Shown here piece after piece: positions 39,100 through 48,575 of a stretch of DNA of 64,000 nt; position 1 is the stretch's first letter, and each line of letters begins with the position of its first letter. The notes beneath the pieces were generated by a model that ran no database searches, was not told the DNA's origin, and worked only from the letters and a program-made list of their open reading frames with translations. The DNA is taken from the NCBI RefSeq assembly GCF_001700315.1, contig NZ_MASJ01000001.1:186001-250000 (forward strand), read 5' to 3'. This stretch comes from Caryophanon tenue. Lineage in GTDB: Bacteria; Bacillota; Bacilli; Bacillales_A; Planococcaceae. The position numbers and the translations under genes are program-made.

Positions 39100-39738
39100 T
39101 TATTGACGCATGTCAGGAATCGCAATTACTTTTGTTGGTGTCGTTTGTGCAGGAATACTGCGCGTAGCAGGTCCGTAAAATACAGCATAATTGCCTGCTA
39201 CAACTTCTTCTACCCCTTCAATGACAACGCGCTCGTCGATATTTAGCTTCAATGTATTCGTGTCATTTGTCAGCGTTTCATCGTACGCTGCGACATCATA
39301 AAAGCCTTTGTCAGCAGTTGTTGCCACAACAATCGCTGGTGTGTAGCGCGGCGGATAAATCATCACCATTGCACCATTTGTATACATATAGCCATTAACT
39401 GTCATGCCTTGCGTTAACGTGACTGTATTCCCAAAGTCATCAACAATCGGTGTGTCATCGGCTAACCAAAATGTAAATTCATCGTCGCCTTCTTTAAACG
39501 ATAACTGCGTTGCGCCGTCTAGCTGTTCAATGGACTGGATTGTCCCTTGTTTCGGTGTGAATGTGGTCATTTGTTCAACCTCCGTATCTGTTTGTGGTGC
39601 CGCATTTGTTTCGTCTGCTGCCGGTGTGACTTGCAGCTCTTCGGTTAGTATTTCTTCGTTCGTTGTGTCGTCTTCTGTACCACATGCAGCTAATAAAAAT
39701 GTCGCTGTAAGTGCTGTTACGGTGAATGTTTTACGCAT
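39100..39738 (-). CDS. Putative lipoprotein of unknown function
   Basis: A 212-residue protein with a lipoprotein signal (MRKTFTVTALTATFLLAAC; lipobox LAAC, Cys19). An acidic Thr- and Glu-rich linker (about residues 20-55) and a beta-rich domain follow, with GTIQSIEQLDG and a TPIVDDFGNTVTLTQGM turn. It should be anchored on the outer membrane face. No family recognised. GAGGAGG lies before the ATG. Confidence 0.75.
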   Translation of the reverse strand: MRKTFTVTALTATFLLAACGTEDDTTNEEILTEELQVTPAADETNAAPQTDTEVEQMTTFTPKQGTIQSIEQLDGATQLSFKEGDDEFTFWLADDTPIVDDFGNTVTLTQGMTVNGYMYTNGAMVMIYPPRYTPAIVVATTADKGFYDVAAYDETLTNDTNTLKLNIDERVVIEGVEEVVAGNYAVFYGPATRSIPAQTTPTKVIAIPDMRQ

Positions 39739-39792
39739 CGTATGTCCTCCTCATTGTTGGTCATGTATAATACGTAATATTTTGAAGGATTG

Positions 39793-40329
39793 TTACAAAG
39801 AATCTTCTATTAAATATCCTTTTTGACGTAATGCCTCAATTGCTTGGTCAAGTGCTTGTTCAGAAGGGGCACATAAAACATGTAAATGCGTACCGCCTGT
39901 TAATGATGATAAATATGAGGCATTTGATGCAGTAACCTTTTCGATAAAGTCACGCACTTCATGACGGTTTGAGACGTGCATGCGCGCAGTAATTTCACCG
40001 TATACAGGGTGCTCGACTGTGACGCTTTTAATCGTGACACCAAAATCAACAATCGTGAACATTTCATCTTCGGTATCTGCTTGTGTATGTAAACAAGCAA
40101 TAGTTCGTTCAAACTGTGGCGTTTCAGCAGATTGTGCTAAATAGACATAGCCTTGACTTGTCGATAAAATTGGCTCATGACGTGCTTTTAAGAGCGTGAT
40201 ATCGTTGACAATTACTTGACGCGACACGTTCGCGAGCTTCGCGAGGTCTGTTCCGGTAATCGGCGCAGTCGCTTGTTTTAAATGGTTGAGTAATAAATTA
40301 CGGCGTTGTTCGCCTAATATTTTTTTCAT
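39793..40329 (-). CDS. niaR: NiaR, niacin-responsive transcriptional repressor
   Basis: A 178-residue regulator (B. subtilis YrxA). An N-terminal winged-helix domain (residues 10-60, NVSRQVIVNDITLLKARHEPI) is followed by the metal-binding 3H domain. His81, Glu89, His148 and His150 fall in register with the metal ligands of the T. maritima homologue. It represses NAD biosynthesis or niacin uptake genes when nicotinic acid is bound. None lies beside it here. It is divergent from ruvA. Confidence 0.9.
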   Translation of the reverse strand: MKKILGEQRRNLLLNHLKQATAPITGTDLAKLANVSRQVIVNDITLLKARHEPILSTSQGYVYLAQSAETPQFERTIACLHTQADTEDEMFTIVDFGVTIKSVTVEHPVYGEITARMHVSNRHEVRDFIEKVTASNASYLSSLTGGTHLHVLCAPSEQALDQAIEALRQKGYLIEDSL

Positions 40330-40436
40330 AATGATGAACCTCCAACAGACAAAAAATCATTACACTTATTGTAGCATGAAATGATGTTAGATTTGCTCAT
40401 TTTCATGTAGAGACAAAGGCAAACGACGCATAAGTA

Positions 40437-40445
40437 TGCTATAAT
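40437..40445 (+). promoter_or_regulatory. Extended -10 promoter of ruvA
   Basis: TGCTATAAT is a perfect extended -10; the -35 is weak. It lies in the 144-base divergent gap between niaR and ruvA. Confidence 0.5.
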
Positions 40446-40473
40446 CGAAATCGGTAAAAGAAAGGGCGAAAGT

Positions 40474-41091
40474 ATGTACGATTATTTAATTGGTAATGTC
40501 ACACGTATTACCCCAGAATATATAGTAGTAGAACAAATGCAAACAGGCTGGCAAATCTTCACGCCAAACCCATATGCATTTACAAAAAACGATACTGTAC
40601 AAGTTTTTGTACATTTAAGTGTGCGTGAAGATGCGCACACATTATATGGTTTTCAAACATTAAACCAACGTGATTTATTCCGAAAGCTAATTCAAGTGTC
40701 AGGCATTGGTCCGAAGGGTGCGCTAGCGATTTTAGCGACAGGTGAGCCAAGTCATGTGATGCAAGCGATTGAATTAGAAGACGAAGCGTTTTTAATTAAA
40801 TTCCCAGGTGTCGGCAAAAAGACAGCGCGACAAATTATTTTAGATTTAAAAGGCAAATTAGGTGCATTAATGGACGAAATTACTTTACCAAGTTCTGATA
40901 CCGAATTGCCGTTATTCGGTGTGAATCCGTATGAAAATGAATTGGAAGAATCATTATTAGCGCTTGCGGCTTTAGGATACTCAGAGCGTGAGTTAGCGAA
41001 AGTGAAACCGAAATTAGAAGAATGTGACACATTAACGACAACAGATGCATATATAAAAGAGGCATTAAAATTATTGTTGAAATTAACATAA
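40474..41091 (+). CDS. ruvA: RuvA, Holliday junction DNA-binding protein
   Basis: A 205-residue subunit that tetramerises on Holliday junctions and loads RuvB. An OB fold at the N-terminus (MYDYLIGNVTRI) is followed by tandem HhH motifs (VSGIGPKGALAIL and FPGVGKKTARQIILDLKGK) and the C-terminal RuvB-binding domain. In B. subtilis bofC precedes it; here it does not. Confidence 0.96.
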   Translation: MYDYLIGNVTRITPEYIVVEQMQTGWQIFTPNPYAFTKNDTVQVFVHLSVREDAHTLYGFQTLNQRDLFRKLIQVSGIGPKGALAILATGEPSHVMQAIELEDEAFLIKFPGVGKKTARQIILDLKGKLGALMDEITLPSSDTELPLFGVNPYENELEESLLALAALGYSERELAKVKPKLEECDTLTTTDAYIKEALKLLLKLT

Positions 41092-41106
41092 AGGAGGTAG
41101 CTGATA

Positions 41107-42108
41107 ATGTCAGATCGAACAGTTTCGGGAGAAGTATCAAGTTTTGATGAGCAGTTTGAACTGTCGTTACGTCCACAACGTTTAGCGCAATATATCGGTC
41201 AACATAAAGTGAAAGATAATTTACGTATTTTTATCGATGCGGCAAAAATGCGTGAAGAAAGCTTAGACCATGTATTACTTTATGGGCCTCCAGGGTTGGG
41301 AAAGACAACGCTCGCCTATGTCATTGCGAACGAAATGCAAGTAGGGGTTCGTATGACAAGCGGCCCTGCAATTGAACGCCCTGGCGATTTAGCGGCCATT
41401 TTAAGTGCACTTGAACCAGGAGATGTGTTGTTTATTGATGAAATTCATCGCTTGCCACGCGCGATTGAAGAAGTGTTATACTCTGCAATGGAAGACTTTT
41501 GTTTAGATATTGTTGTCGGGAAAGGGCCAGAAGCGCGTACGGTACGTTTAGATTTACCACCTTTTACATTAGTTGGTGCAACAACACGTGCGGGCGCTCT
41601 TTCTGCACCACTTCGCGACCGTTTTGGTGTATTATTACGTCTGGAGTATTATGACGATGATAGCCTAGCGGAAATCGTTCGTCGTAGCGCGACATTATTT
41701 GATGTTACGATTGATACACAAGCGTCCGATGAAATTGCGCGTCGTTCTCGTGGGACCCCGCGTATTGCGAACCGTTTATTAAAGCGGGTGCGTGATTATG
41801 CACAAGTACTCGGAAACGGGGACATTACACATGGTTTAGCGAACCAAGCATTAGAGCTATTACAAGTAGACCCCCGCGGCTTAGACCATATCGACCATAA
41901 ACTTATTCAATGCTTAATTGAGCGTTTCCGTGGCGGTCCTGCAGGTGTTGATACACTTGCTGCGTCCATTGGCGAAGAATCAATGACGATTGAAGATGTA
42001 TATGAACCGTATTTAATGCAAATTGGCTTTTTACAGCGTACGCCGCGTGGACGAGTTGCCACGTATTTAGCGTATGAGCATTTTGGCTATGAACAGCCAC
42101 AATCATAA
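41107..42108 (+). CDS. ruvB: RuvB, Holliday junction branch-migration ATPase
   Basis: A 333-residue AAA+ motor. The N-terminal [12 protein letters not shown] is followed by Walker [10 protein letters not shown] near residue 60 and Walker B FIDEIHR. The sensor region is [16 protein letters not shown], and a C-terminal winged helix ends in [18 protein letters not shown] precedes the ATG, 15 bases after ruvA. Confidence 0.98.
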   Translation: MSDRTVSGEVSSFDEQFELSLRPQRLAQYIGQHKVKDNLRIFIDAAKMREESLDHVLLYGPPGLGKTTLAYVIANEMQVGVRMTSGPAIERPGDLAAILSALEPGDVLFIDEIHRLPRAIEEVLYSAMEDFCLDIVVGKGPEARTVRLDLPPFTLVGATTRAGALSAPLRDRFGVLLRLEYYDDDSLAEIVRRSATLFDVTIDTQASDEIARRSRGTPRIANRLLKRVRDYAQVLGNGDITHGLANQALELLQVDPRGLDHIDHKLIQCLIERFRGGPAGVDTLAASIGEESMTIEDVYEPYLMQIGFLQRTPRGRVATYLAYEHFGYEQPQS

Positions 42109-42128
42109 ATAGAAAGAAGTTTTGAATG

Positions 42129-43166
42129 ATGAAAGTAGAAGATTTTGATTTTCACTTACCGGAAGAATTAATTGCACAAACACCATTACTTGACCGTACA
42201 GCGAGTCGCTTAATGGTTGTGGATAAACAAGTAGGGGAAGTAGAGCATCACCATTTCCCACAAATTTTAAACGAGATACAAGCAGGAGACTGTTTAGTAT
42301 TAAATGATACTCGCGTATTACCAGCGCGTTTAATGGGTACAAAAGAACCGACTGGCGCGAACATTGAGTTATTATTACTCAAGCAAAATGAAGAAGATGT
42401 TTGGGAAACGTTAGCGAAGCCAGCAAAGCGCGTAAAGATTGGTACGGTTGTGAGCTTCGGTGATGGCTTACTTCAAGCGGAATGTATCGGGGAGCTTGAC
42501 CACGGCGGACGTATTTTTAAATTCATCTATGATGGTATTTTCTATGAAATTTTAGATCAATTAGGTGAAATGCCGTTACCACCGTATATTCGTGAAAAGT
42601 TAGATGACCAAGACCGCTACCAAACAGTGTTCGCAAAAGAGCGTGGCTCAGCCGCAGCACCGACGGCAGGTTTACATTTTACCGAAGAGATTTTAGCGGC
42701 AATTCGCGCAAAAGGTGTTGAAATTGTCTTTATTACACTACATGTTGGACTTGGTACATTCCGTCCAGTAAGTGTTGATGATATTGATAATCATGATATG
42801 CACTCAGAGTTTTATTCGGTAACAGAGGAAGCGGCAGCCATTATTAACCGTACAAAAGCAAATGGCGGCAAAGTCATTTCAGTTGGTACAACATCAACAC
42901 GTACACTTGAAACGGTGGCAAGCCGTCATAACGGTCAAATTGTGGCGGAGCAAGGCTGGACATCGATTTTCATTTACCCAGGCTATGAATGGAAATGTGT
43001 CGACGGTTTACTGACGAACTTCCATTTACCGAAATCTACACTTGTGATGCTTGTATCGTCACTTGCGAATCGTGACCTTATTTTAGATGCGTACGCTAAA
43101 GCCGTTGACGAAAAATATCGTTTCTTCAGCTTTGGAGATGCAATGTTTATACGACCTGTGCGATAA
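42129..43166 (+). CDS. queA: S-adenosylmethionine:tRNA ribosyltransferase-isomerase
   Basis: A 345-residue enzyme making epoxyqueuosine at the wobble base of GUN tRNAs. Signatures are [31 protein letters not shown] and the C-terminal FSFGDAMFI. Two ATGs are adjacent (42126, 42129); the second gives the conserved MKV start. tgt follows, forming the queuosine pair. Confidence 0.96.
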   Translation: MKVEDFDFHLPEELIAQTPLLDRTASRLMVVDKQVGEVEHHHFPQILNEIQAGDCLVLNDTRVLPARLMGTKEPTGANIELLLLKQNEEDVWETLAKPAKRVKIGTVVSFGDGLLQAECIGELDHGGRIFKFIYDGIFYEILDQLGEMPLPPYIREKLDDQDRYQTVFAKERGSAAAPTAGLHFTEEILAAIRAKGVEIVFITLHVGLGTFRPVSVDDIDNHDMHSEFYSVTEEAAAIINRTKANGGKVISVGTTSTRTLETVASRHNGQIVAEQGWTSIFIYPGYEWKCVDGLLTNFHLPKSTLVMLVSSLANRDLILDAYAKAVDEKYRFFSFGDAMFIRPVR

Positions 43167-43193
43167 TAGTACCATTGTGTATTTTTTGCATAA

Positions 43194-44435
<1,242 letters not shown>

Positions 44436-44449
44436 TTTGATAGAAAAAA

Positions 44450-44508
44450 GTTTGGGACAATAGGAAACATCTTTCAGCAATAAGTATTGCTGAAGGATGT
44501 TTTTTTGT
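44450..44508 (+). terminator. Terminator after tgt, preceded by TTTGGGACAAT
   Basis: A 16-bp stem with one G-U (44466-44481 with 44486-44501), loop AAGT, then TTTTTTT. The TTGGGACA just upstream resembles the ends of the repeat at 13905-14192. Bases 44509-44798 hold no supported gene; a CCACA/TGTGG hairpin lies at 44520-44542, recalling that repeat. Confidence 0.8.
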
Positions 44509-44798
44509 TACGTGCTATGCCACAGAAACGAATGTGGTTTCCGCTACTGTTGCTGAAGTCGCCGCTTGTGTTGTCACGAACTTGTACATGTAGGGTAGAT
44601 AGATGAACAGATTCTTCTAGAGCAGTATGTTCTATCATAAACCCTTTCTTTTTCCGACATGCTCCTTTTAGCACGTCTGTGTATTTTCTAGCTTTTTTAC
44701 AAAAAAATCGAAAAAAACGTGTGTAAAAACGAGCCATTTTTGCATGAAATAGCTTATACTTAAAGGGTGAGTTTTTTGGAAGGGAGGATGAAGACAAG

Positions 44799-45056
44799 AT
44801 GGAAACATTAATTAGTTTATTACCGATTATTATTATGTTTGTGGCAATGTGGTTTATTTTAATCCGCCCAGCACAAAAACGTCAAAAGCAAACACTCGAA
44901 ATGCAAAATAGCATCCAACGTGGCGACCGTGTTGTAACGGTTGGTGGTTTACACGGTACAGTAGAAGCGGTAGACGATACAACGGTGATTGTGAACATTG
45001 CTGAAGGTACAAACGTACGCTTCGAAAAAGCAGCAATCGGTCGCGTTGACAAATAA
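44799..45056 (+). CDS. yajC: YajC, Sec translocase accessory protein
   Basis: An 85-residue protein. One N-terminal membrane helix (about residues 5-21) ends in the hallmark FILIRPAQKRQK, followed by a small beta domain with GDRVVTVGGLHG. It associates with SecDF, encoded nearby. GGAGGATG precedes ATG 44799. Confidence 0.95.
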   Translation: METLISLLPIIIMFVAMWFILIRPAQKRQKQTLEMQNSIQRGDRVVTVGGLHGTVEAVDDTTVIVNIAEGTNVRFEKAAIGRVDK

Positions 45057-45060
45057 AAAT

Positions 45061-45100
45061 AAAGAGGGCTACCAATGCGAGTTGGGACGCTCTTTTTATT
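45061..45100 (+). terminator. Terminator after yajC
   Basis: AAAGAG/CTCTTT (45061-45066 with 45090-45095) with an inner CCAA/TTGG stem and flanking A- and T-runs. Confidence 0.65.
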
Positions 45101-45183
45101 TTGACGTAAAATGGAAATAATACGCATTCTATTTAAGTAAAAGGTAATGATATCCAAATAGGGATACGTCAGGAGATGAAGTA

Positions 45184-45480
45184 ATGCAGTATGAACAGCA
45201 AATGAACTACGTTAAACCAGCGCTTGAAAGTAAGGTTAGTGAGTGTCAACAACTGGGATATCCTCATATTACGATTGACCATCTTTGGCGATATTGTGTC
45301 GAATATAAATGGCAACATCTTGATATTCCGACATATGCAGTACATAAAATGGTTGCGAGTATTTTTACGGTACAAGTAGCAGAAATTCATCAATATGATA
45401 AGTTAACTGCTCAACAGCAAAACGTCATGTTTCAAAATGTGACAGTCGACGAAATGACTGCGTTACTTGCAAAAGGATAA
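45184..45480 (+). CDS. comN: ComN-like post-transcriptional regulator
   Basis: A 98-residue helical protein, the same size as B. subtilis ComN (YrzD) and in the same place, before secDF. The WRYCVEYKW segment and the C-terminal DEMTALLAKG helix fit the family. ComN acts on comE mRNA and binds DivIVA in B. subtilis. AGGAGATGA precedes ATG 45184. The 227-base gap to secDF (45481-45707) holds no supported gene. Confidence 0.75.
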   Translation: MQYEQQMNYVKPALESKVSECQQLGYPHITIDHLWRYCVEYKWQHLDIPTYAVHKMVASIFTVQVAEIHQYDKLTAQQQNVMFQNVTVDEMTALLAKG

Positions 45481-45707
45481 AAGTATAGAAAATTTACGAA
45501 TTTTTATTATGAGGTCGTTTGACACAAGCGAGAACGTGTTTCATAATGAATTTGTTGCGCTTTTTTCGTCAGTCAAATTGATTTGGCAAAAAGGATATCA
45601 TATTGATAGTCCTGTTGGATACGAGGCACACACTCGGCAACTTTTTGTACGTGAAAACGTCAAAGTTGAAAGTGCGATGGTTTCGTATGAATTGAGGAGG
45701 ATTTTAC

Positions 45708-47972
45708 ATGAAATTAAGAAGCCGTATTATTGCGTTCATTTTGATCGTAGCAGTACTCGCAGGTTCGATGAGTACAACGGTGCAAGGCATTCTAGGTGAC
45801 ATTAAGCTCGGTCTAGACTTGCAAGGTGGCTTTGAAGTACTGTATGAGGTGCGTACATTAGATGGCGATAAACCATCGTCAGACACACTCGCAGATACAA
45901 CAACCGCTTTAGGCAATCGTATTAACGCGATTGGGGTTAGTGAACCTAGCATTCAGGTAGAAGGGGAAGACCGTATTCGTGTGCAGTTAGCGGGCGTTGA
46001 AGACCAAAACTCAGCACGTGAAATTTTATCGAGTACAGCGAACTTAACAATTCGTAACGTCAATGATGAAGTACTACTTGATGGTTCAGATTTAAAAGAA
46101 GGTGGCGCTGCAGCATCATTTGATGAGCAAAACCGTCCAATTGTTACACTAACATTAAAAGATGCAGATAAGTTTGGTGAAATTACACAGGCATTAGCGA
46201 CGAAGCCAGCCGGTGAAAACTTACTCGTTATTTGGTTAGACTTTGAAGAAGGTGTTGATTCATATGCTGCAGAAGCGATGAAGCCAGAGCCGAAATTCAT
46301 TTCTGCTGCATCGGTAACACAAAAATTACAAACGACTGATGTTATGATTTCAGGGTCATTCACAGTAGAAGAAACAAAGCAAATTGCAGGTGTACTTGAT
46401 GCAGGTGCATTACCGGTGCAATTAACAGAGATTTACTCAACATCTGTTGGTGCACAATTCGGTGAGCAAGCATTAGAAGATACAGTGCTTGCAGGGATTG
46501 TCGGTGTATTAGCAATCTTCGCGTTTATGTTATTCTACTATCGTTTACCAGGTTTCGTATCCGTTATTACATTAACTGTGTTCACATATTTAGTACTATT
46601 AATCTTTGACTGGATTAATGCAGTATTAACGTTACCAGGTATTGCCGCGATCGTACTCGGTATCGGTATGGCGGTAGATGCGAACATTTTAACGGCGGAA
46701 CGTATTCGTGAAGAATTACGTGTCGGTCGCACGATTAAGCAAGCATACAAATTAGGGTCAAAACAGTCACTAACAGCTATTGTTGATGCGCAGTTAACAA
46801 CATTATTAGCAGCTGCTGTATTATTCTATTTTGGTCAAAGCTCTGTAAAAGGATTTGCGACAACGTTAATCATCTCGATTTTATTAAGCTTCGTAACAGC
46901 TGTATGGGGTTCTCGTGTATTAATAGGGTTACTTATTAACAGCGGTTACTTTGATAATCCAGCTTGGTACGGCATTTCAAAGGCGAAGCAACATGCGCCA
47001 GAAGAAAATGTCGATACATTGGATTTAACAACGAAGTTTGACAAAATTGATTTTGTAGGCAACCGTAAAAAGTTCTACACGTTATCAATGGGGATTTTAA
47101 TAGCTGGTGCAATTGTCATTGGTATATTCAAATTGAATTTAGGCATTGATTTCTCAAGTGGTACGCGTGTTGAGATTTTAGCAACAGAAGAAGTAACACA
47201 GCAAGAAATCATTGATTATTTAGAAGAGATTGGTCATCCGTCAGAAGATGTTGTTATTTCGGGTGATGATAAAGATACAGCCGTTATCCGCTTTAAAGAA
47301 GACTTCTCTCAAGCGGAAACACTGGCATTTAAAGCACAAGTGGCAGAAGATTTCGGAGCTGAGCCAAGTGTCAGCAACGTATCGCCAACAGTTGGACGTG
47401 AGCTTGTGAAAAATGCCATCATGTCATTAGCGATTGCTGCATTAGGCATTATCATTTATGTAGCGATTCGTTTCGAATGGCGTATGGGTGTGGGTGCGAT
47501 TGTATCGTTACTGCATGACGTATTCTTTATTGTTGTGGCATTCTCAATGTTCCGTCTAGAAGTAGACTTAACGTTTATTGCCGCAGTGTTAACCATTGTC
47601 GGTTACTCAATTAACGATACAATTGTTACGTTTGACCGTATTCGTGAAAACGTCGACCGTGTCGGGGAAATTAAGACGAAGGAAGAGTTAGCGCTTGTCG
47701 TGAACAAATCACTTCGTCAAACAATGGGACGTTCGGTAAATACGGTATTAACAGTTATTATCGTTGTTGTAGCATTAATTTTCTTAGGTGCTCCGTCGAT
47801 TCAAAACTTCTCGATTGCGTTATTAATTGGTTTAGTAACAGGCATGTATTCTTCAATTTGTATCGCTGCTCAAATTTGGTACACGTTAAAAGTGCGCGAA
47901 ATGGACAAAAAGGGCGGTTCAGTGAAGAAGAAAGAGAAAAGTTCTTGGGGTTCAGATGAGCCAGTAGTATAA
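45708..47972 (+). CDS. secDF: SecDF, fused protein-export membrane protein
   Basis: A 754-residue fusion of SecD and SecF, as in Bacillales, with twelve predicted membrane segments. The SecD half has LGLDLQGGFEVLYEV and a periplasmic P1 domain (about residues 55-230). GIGMAVDANIL near residue 325 holds the proton-relay Asp. The SecF half begins near 440 with FDFVGNRK-type and LGIDFSSGTRVEI, and ends with YSINDTIVTFDRIREN. It uses the proton motive force to finish Sec export. GAGGAGG precedes ATG 45708. spoVB, upstream in B. subtilis, is absent. Confidence 0.97.
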   Translation: MKLRSRIIAFILIVAVLAGSMSTTVQGILGDIKLGLDLQGGFEVLYEVRTLDGDKPSSDTLADTTTALGNRINAIGVSEPSIQVEGEDRIRVQLAGVEDQNSAREILSSTANLTIRNVNDEVLLDGSDLKEGGAAASFDEQNRPIVTLTLKDADKFGEITQALATKPAGENLLVIWLDFEEGVDSYAAEAMKPEPKFISAASVTQKLQTTDVMISGSFTVEETKQIAGVLDAGALPVQLTEIYSTSVGAQFGEQALEDTVLAGIVGVLAIFAFMLFYYRLPGFVSVITLTVFTYLVLLIFDWINAVLTLPGIAAIVLGIGMAVDANILTAERIREELRVGRTIKQAYKLGSKQSLTAIVDAQLTTLLAAAVLFYFGQSSVKGFATTLIISILLSFVTAVWGSRVLIGLLINSGYFDNPAWYGISKAKQHAPEENVDTLDLTTKFDKIDFVGNRKKFYTLSMGILIAGAIVIGIFKLNLGIDFSSGTRVEILATEEVTQQEIIDYLEEIGHPSEDVVISGDDKDTAVIRFKEDFSQAETLAFKAQVAEDFGAEPSVSNVSPTVGRELVKNAIMSLAIAALGIIIYVAIRFEWRMGVGAIVSLLHDVFFIVVAFSMFRLEVDLTFIAAVLTIVGYSINDTIVTFDRIRENVDRVGEIKTKEELALVVNKSLRQTMGRSVNTVLTVIIVVVALIFLGAPSIQNFSIALLIGLVTGMYSSICIAAQIWYTLKVREMDKKGGSVKKKEKSSWGSDEPVV

Positions 47973-47981
47973 ATGATTTTC

Positions 47982-48016
47982 AATGCTTGCGCTTTGCTGC
48001 GCAAGCATTTTTTTGT
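47982..48016 (+). terminator. Terminator after secDF
   Basis: A perfect 11-bp stem AATGCTTGCGC/GCGCAAGCATT followed by TTTTTTT. Confidence 0.9.
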
Positions 48017-48077
48017 TCACGCAAATCAGGTTTATAAAGCGCCAACAATTGGGAAAAGAGCCATGAGGTGATAAAAT

Positions 48078-48470
48078 ATGAAGATACAATGGGCATTAAT
48101 TTTAGGACTTATTTTTGCAATTATTATTGCACTTTTTGCGATGGTGAACATTGAAGATGTACCGGTAAATTATATGTTTGGGGAAGCGTATTGGCCACTG
48201 ATTTTAGTCATTTTAGGCTCAGCGTTAATCGGTGCTATTATTAGCGCATCGTTTTCACTTGTACGCATTTTTTCATTGCAACGTGAAGCGAAGCAATTAC
48301 GTAAACAACTTGACCAAAAAGAACCGGAATTACAACAGGAGTTACGCGAATTACGTGAGCTGCTCGCATTGAAAGATGCAGAATTAACACGCCGTAATGA
48401 TGAGTTTTATACGTTAGAGCAGCGTGTAATGAACAAAGATCCGATGCTTCTTGATAAATCGGAGCGATGA
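48078..48470 (+). CDS. LapA-domain (DUF1049) membrane protein
   Basis: A 130-residue protein. Two membrane helices (about residues 5-24 and 40-62) flank NIEDVPVNYMFGEAYWPLIL, the LapA-type signature, and a cytosolic coiled coil covers about 68-115. In B. subtilis the homologue (YrvD) also lies between secDF and recJ. Proteins of this family aid envelope assembly in other bacteria; here the role is not established. Confidence 0.85.
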   Translation: MKIQWALILGLIFAIIIALFAMVNIEDVPVNYMFGEAYWPLILVILGSALIGAIISASFSLVRIFSLQREAKQLRKQLDQKEPELQQELRELRELLALKDAELTRRNDEFYTLEQRVMNKDPMLLDKSER

Positions 48471-48480
48471 TAAACAAACG

Positions 48481-48521
48481 AGACACACGAAAAAGCACAG
48501 CTTTTTTCGTGTGTCTTTTTT
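48481..48521 (+). terminator. Terminator before recJ
   Basis: A 16-bp stem AGACACACGAAAAAGC with GCTTTTTTCGTGTGTCT (one extra T), followed by TTTTT. Confidence 0.88.
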
Positions 48522-48575
48522 ATAGTGTCTCCTACCTTCACGATGTATAATAAAGGGCGTGAAGGAAGTGAAGGC

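Noticed and set aside
44474-44797. A 107-codon minus-strand frame between tgt and yajC
   Set aside because: It crosses the tgt terminator, shows no family features and no minus-strand ribosome binding site.
45467-45799. A 110-codon frame between comN and secDF
   Set aside because: It overlaps the secDF start in another frame, without a ribosome binding site; secDF is certain.
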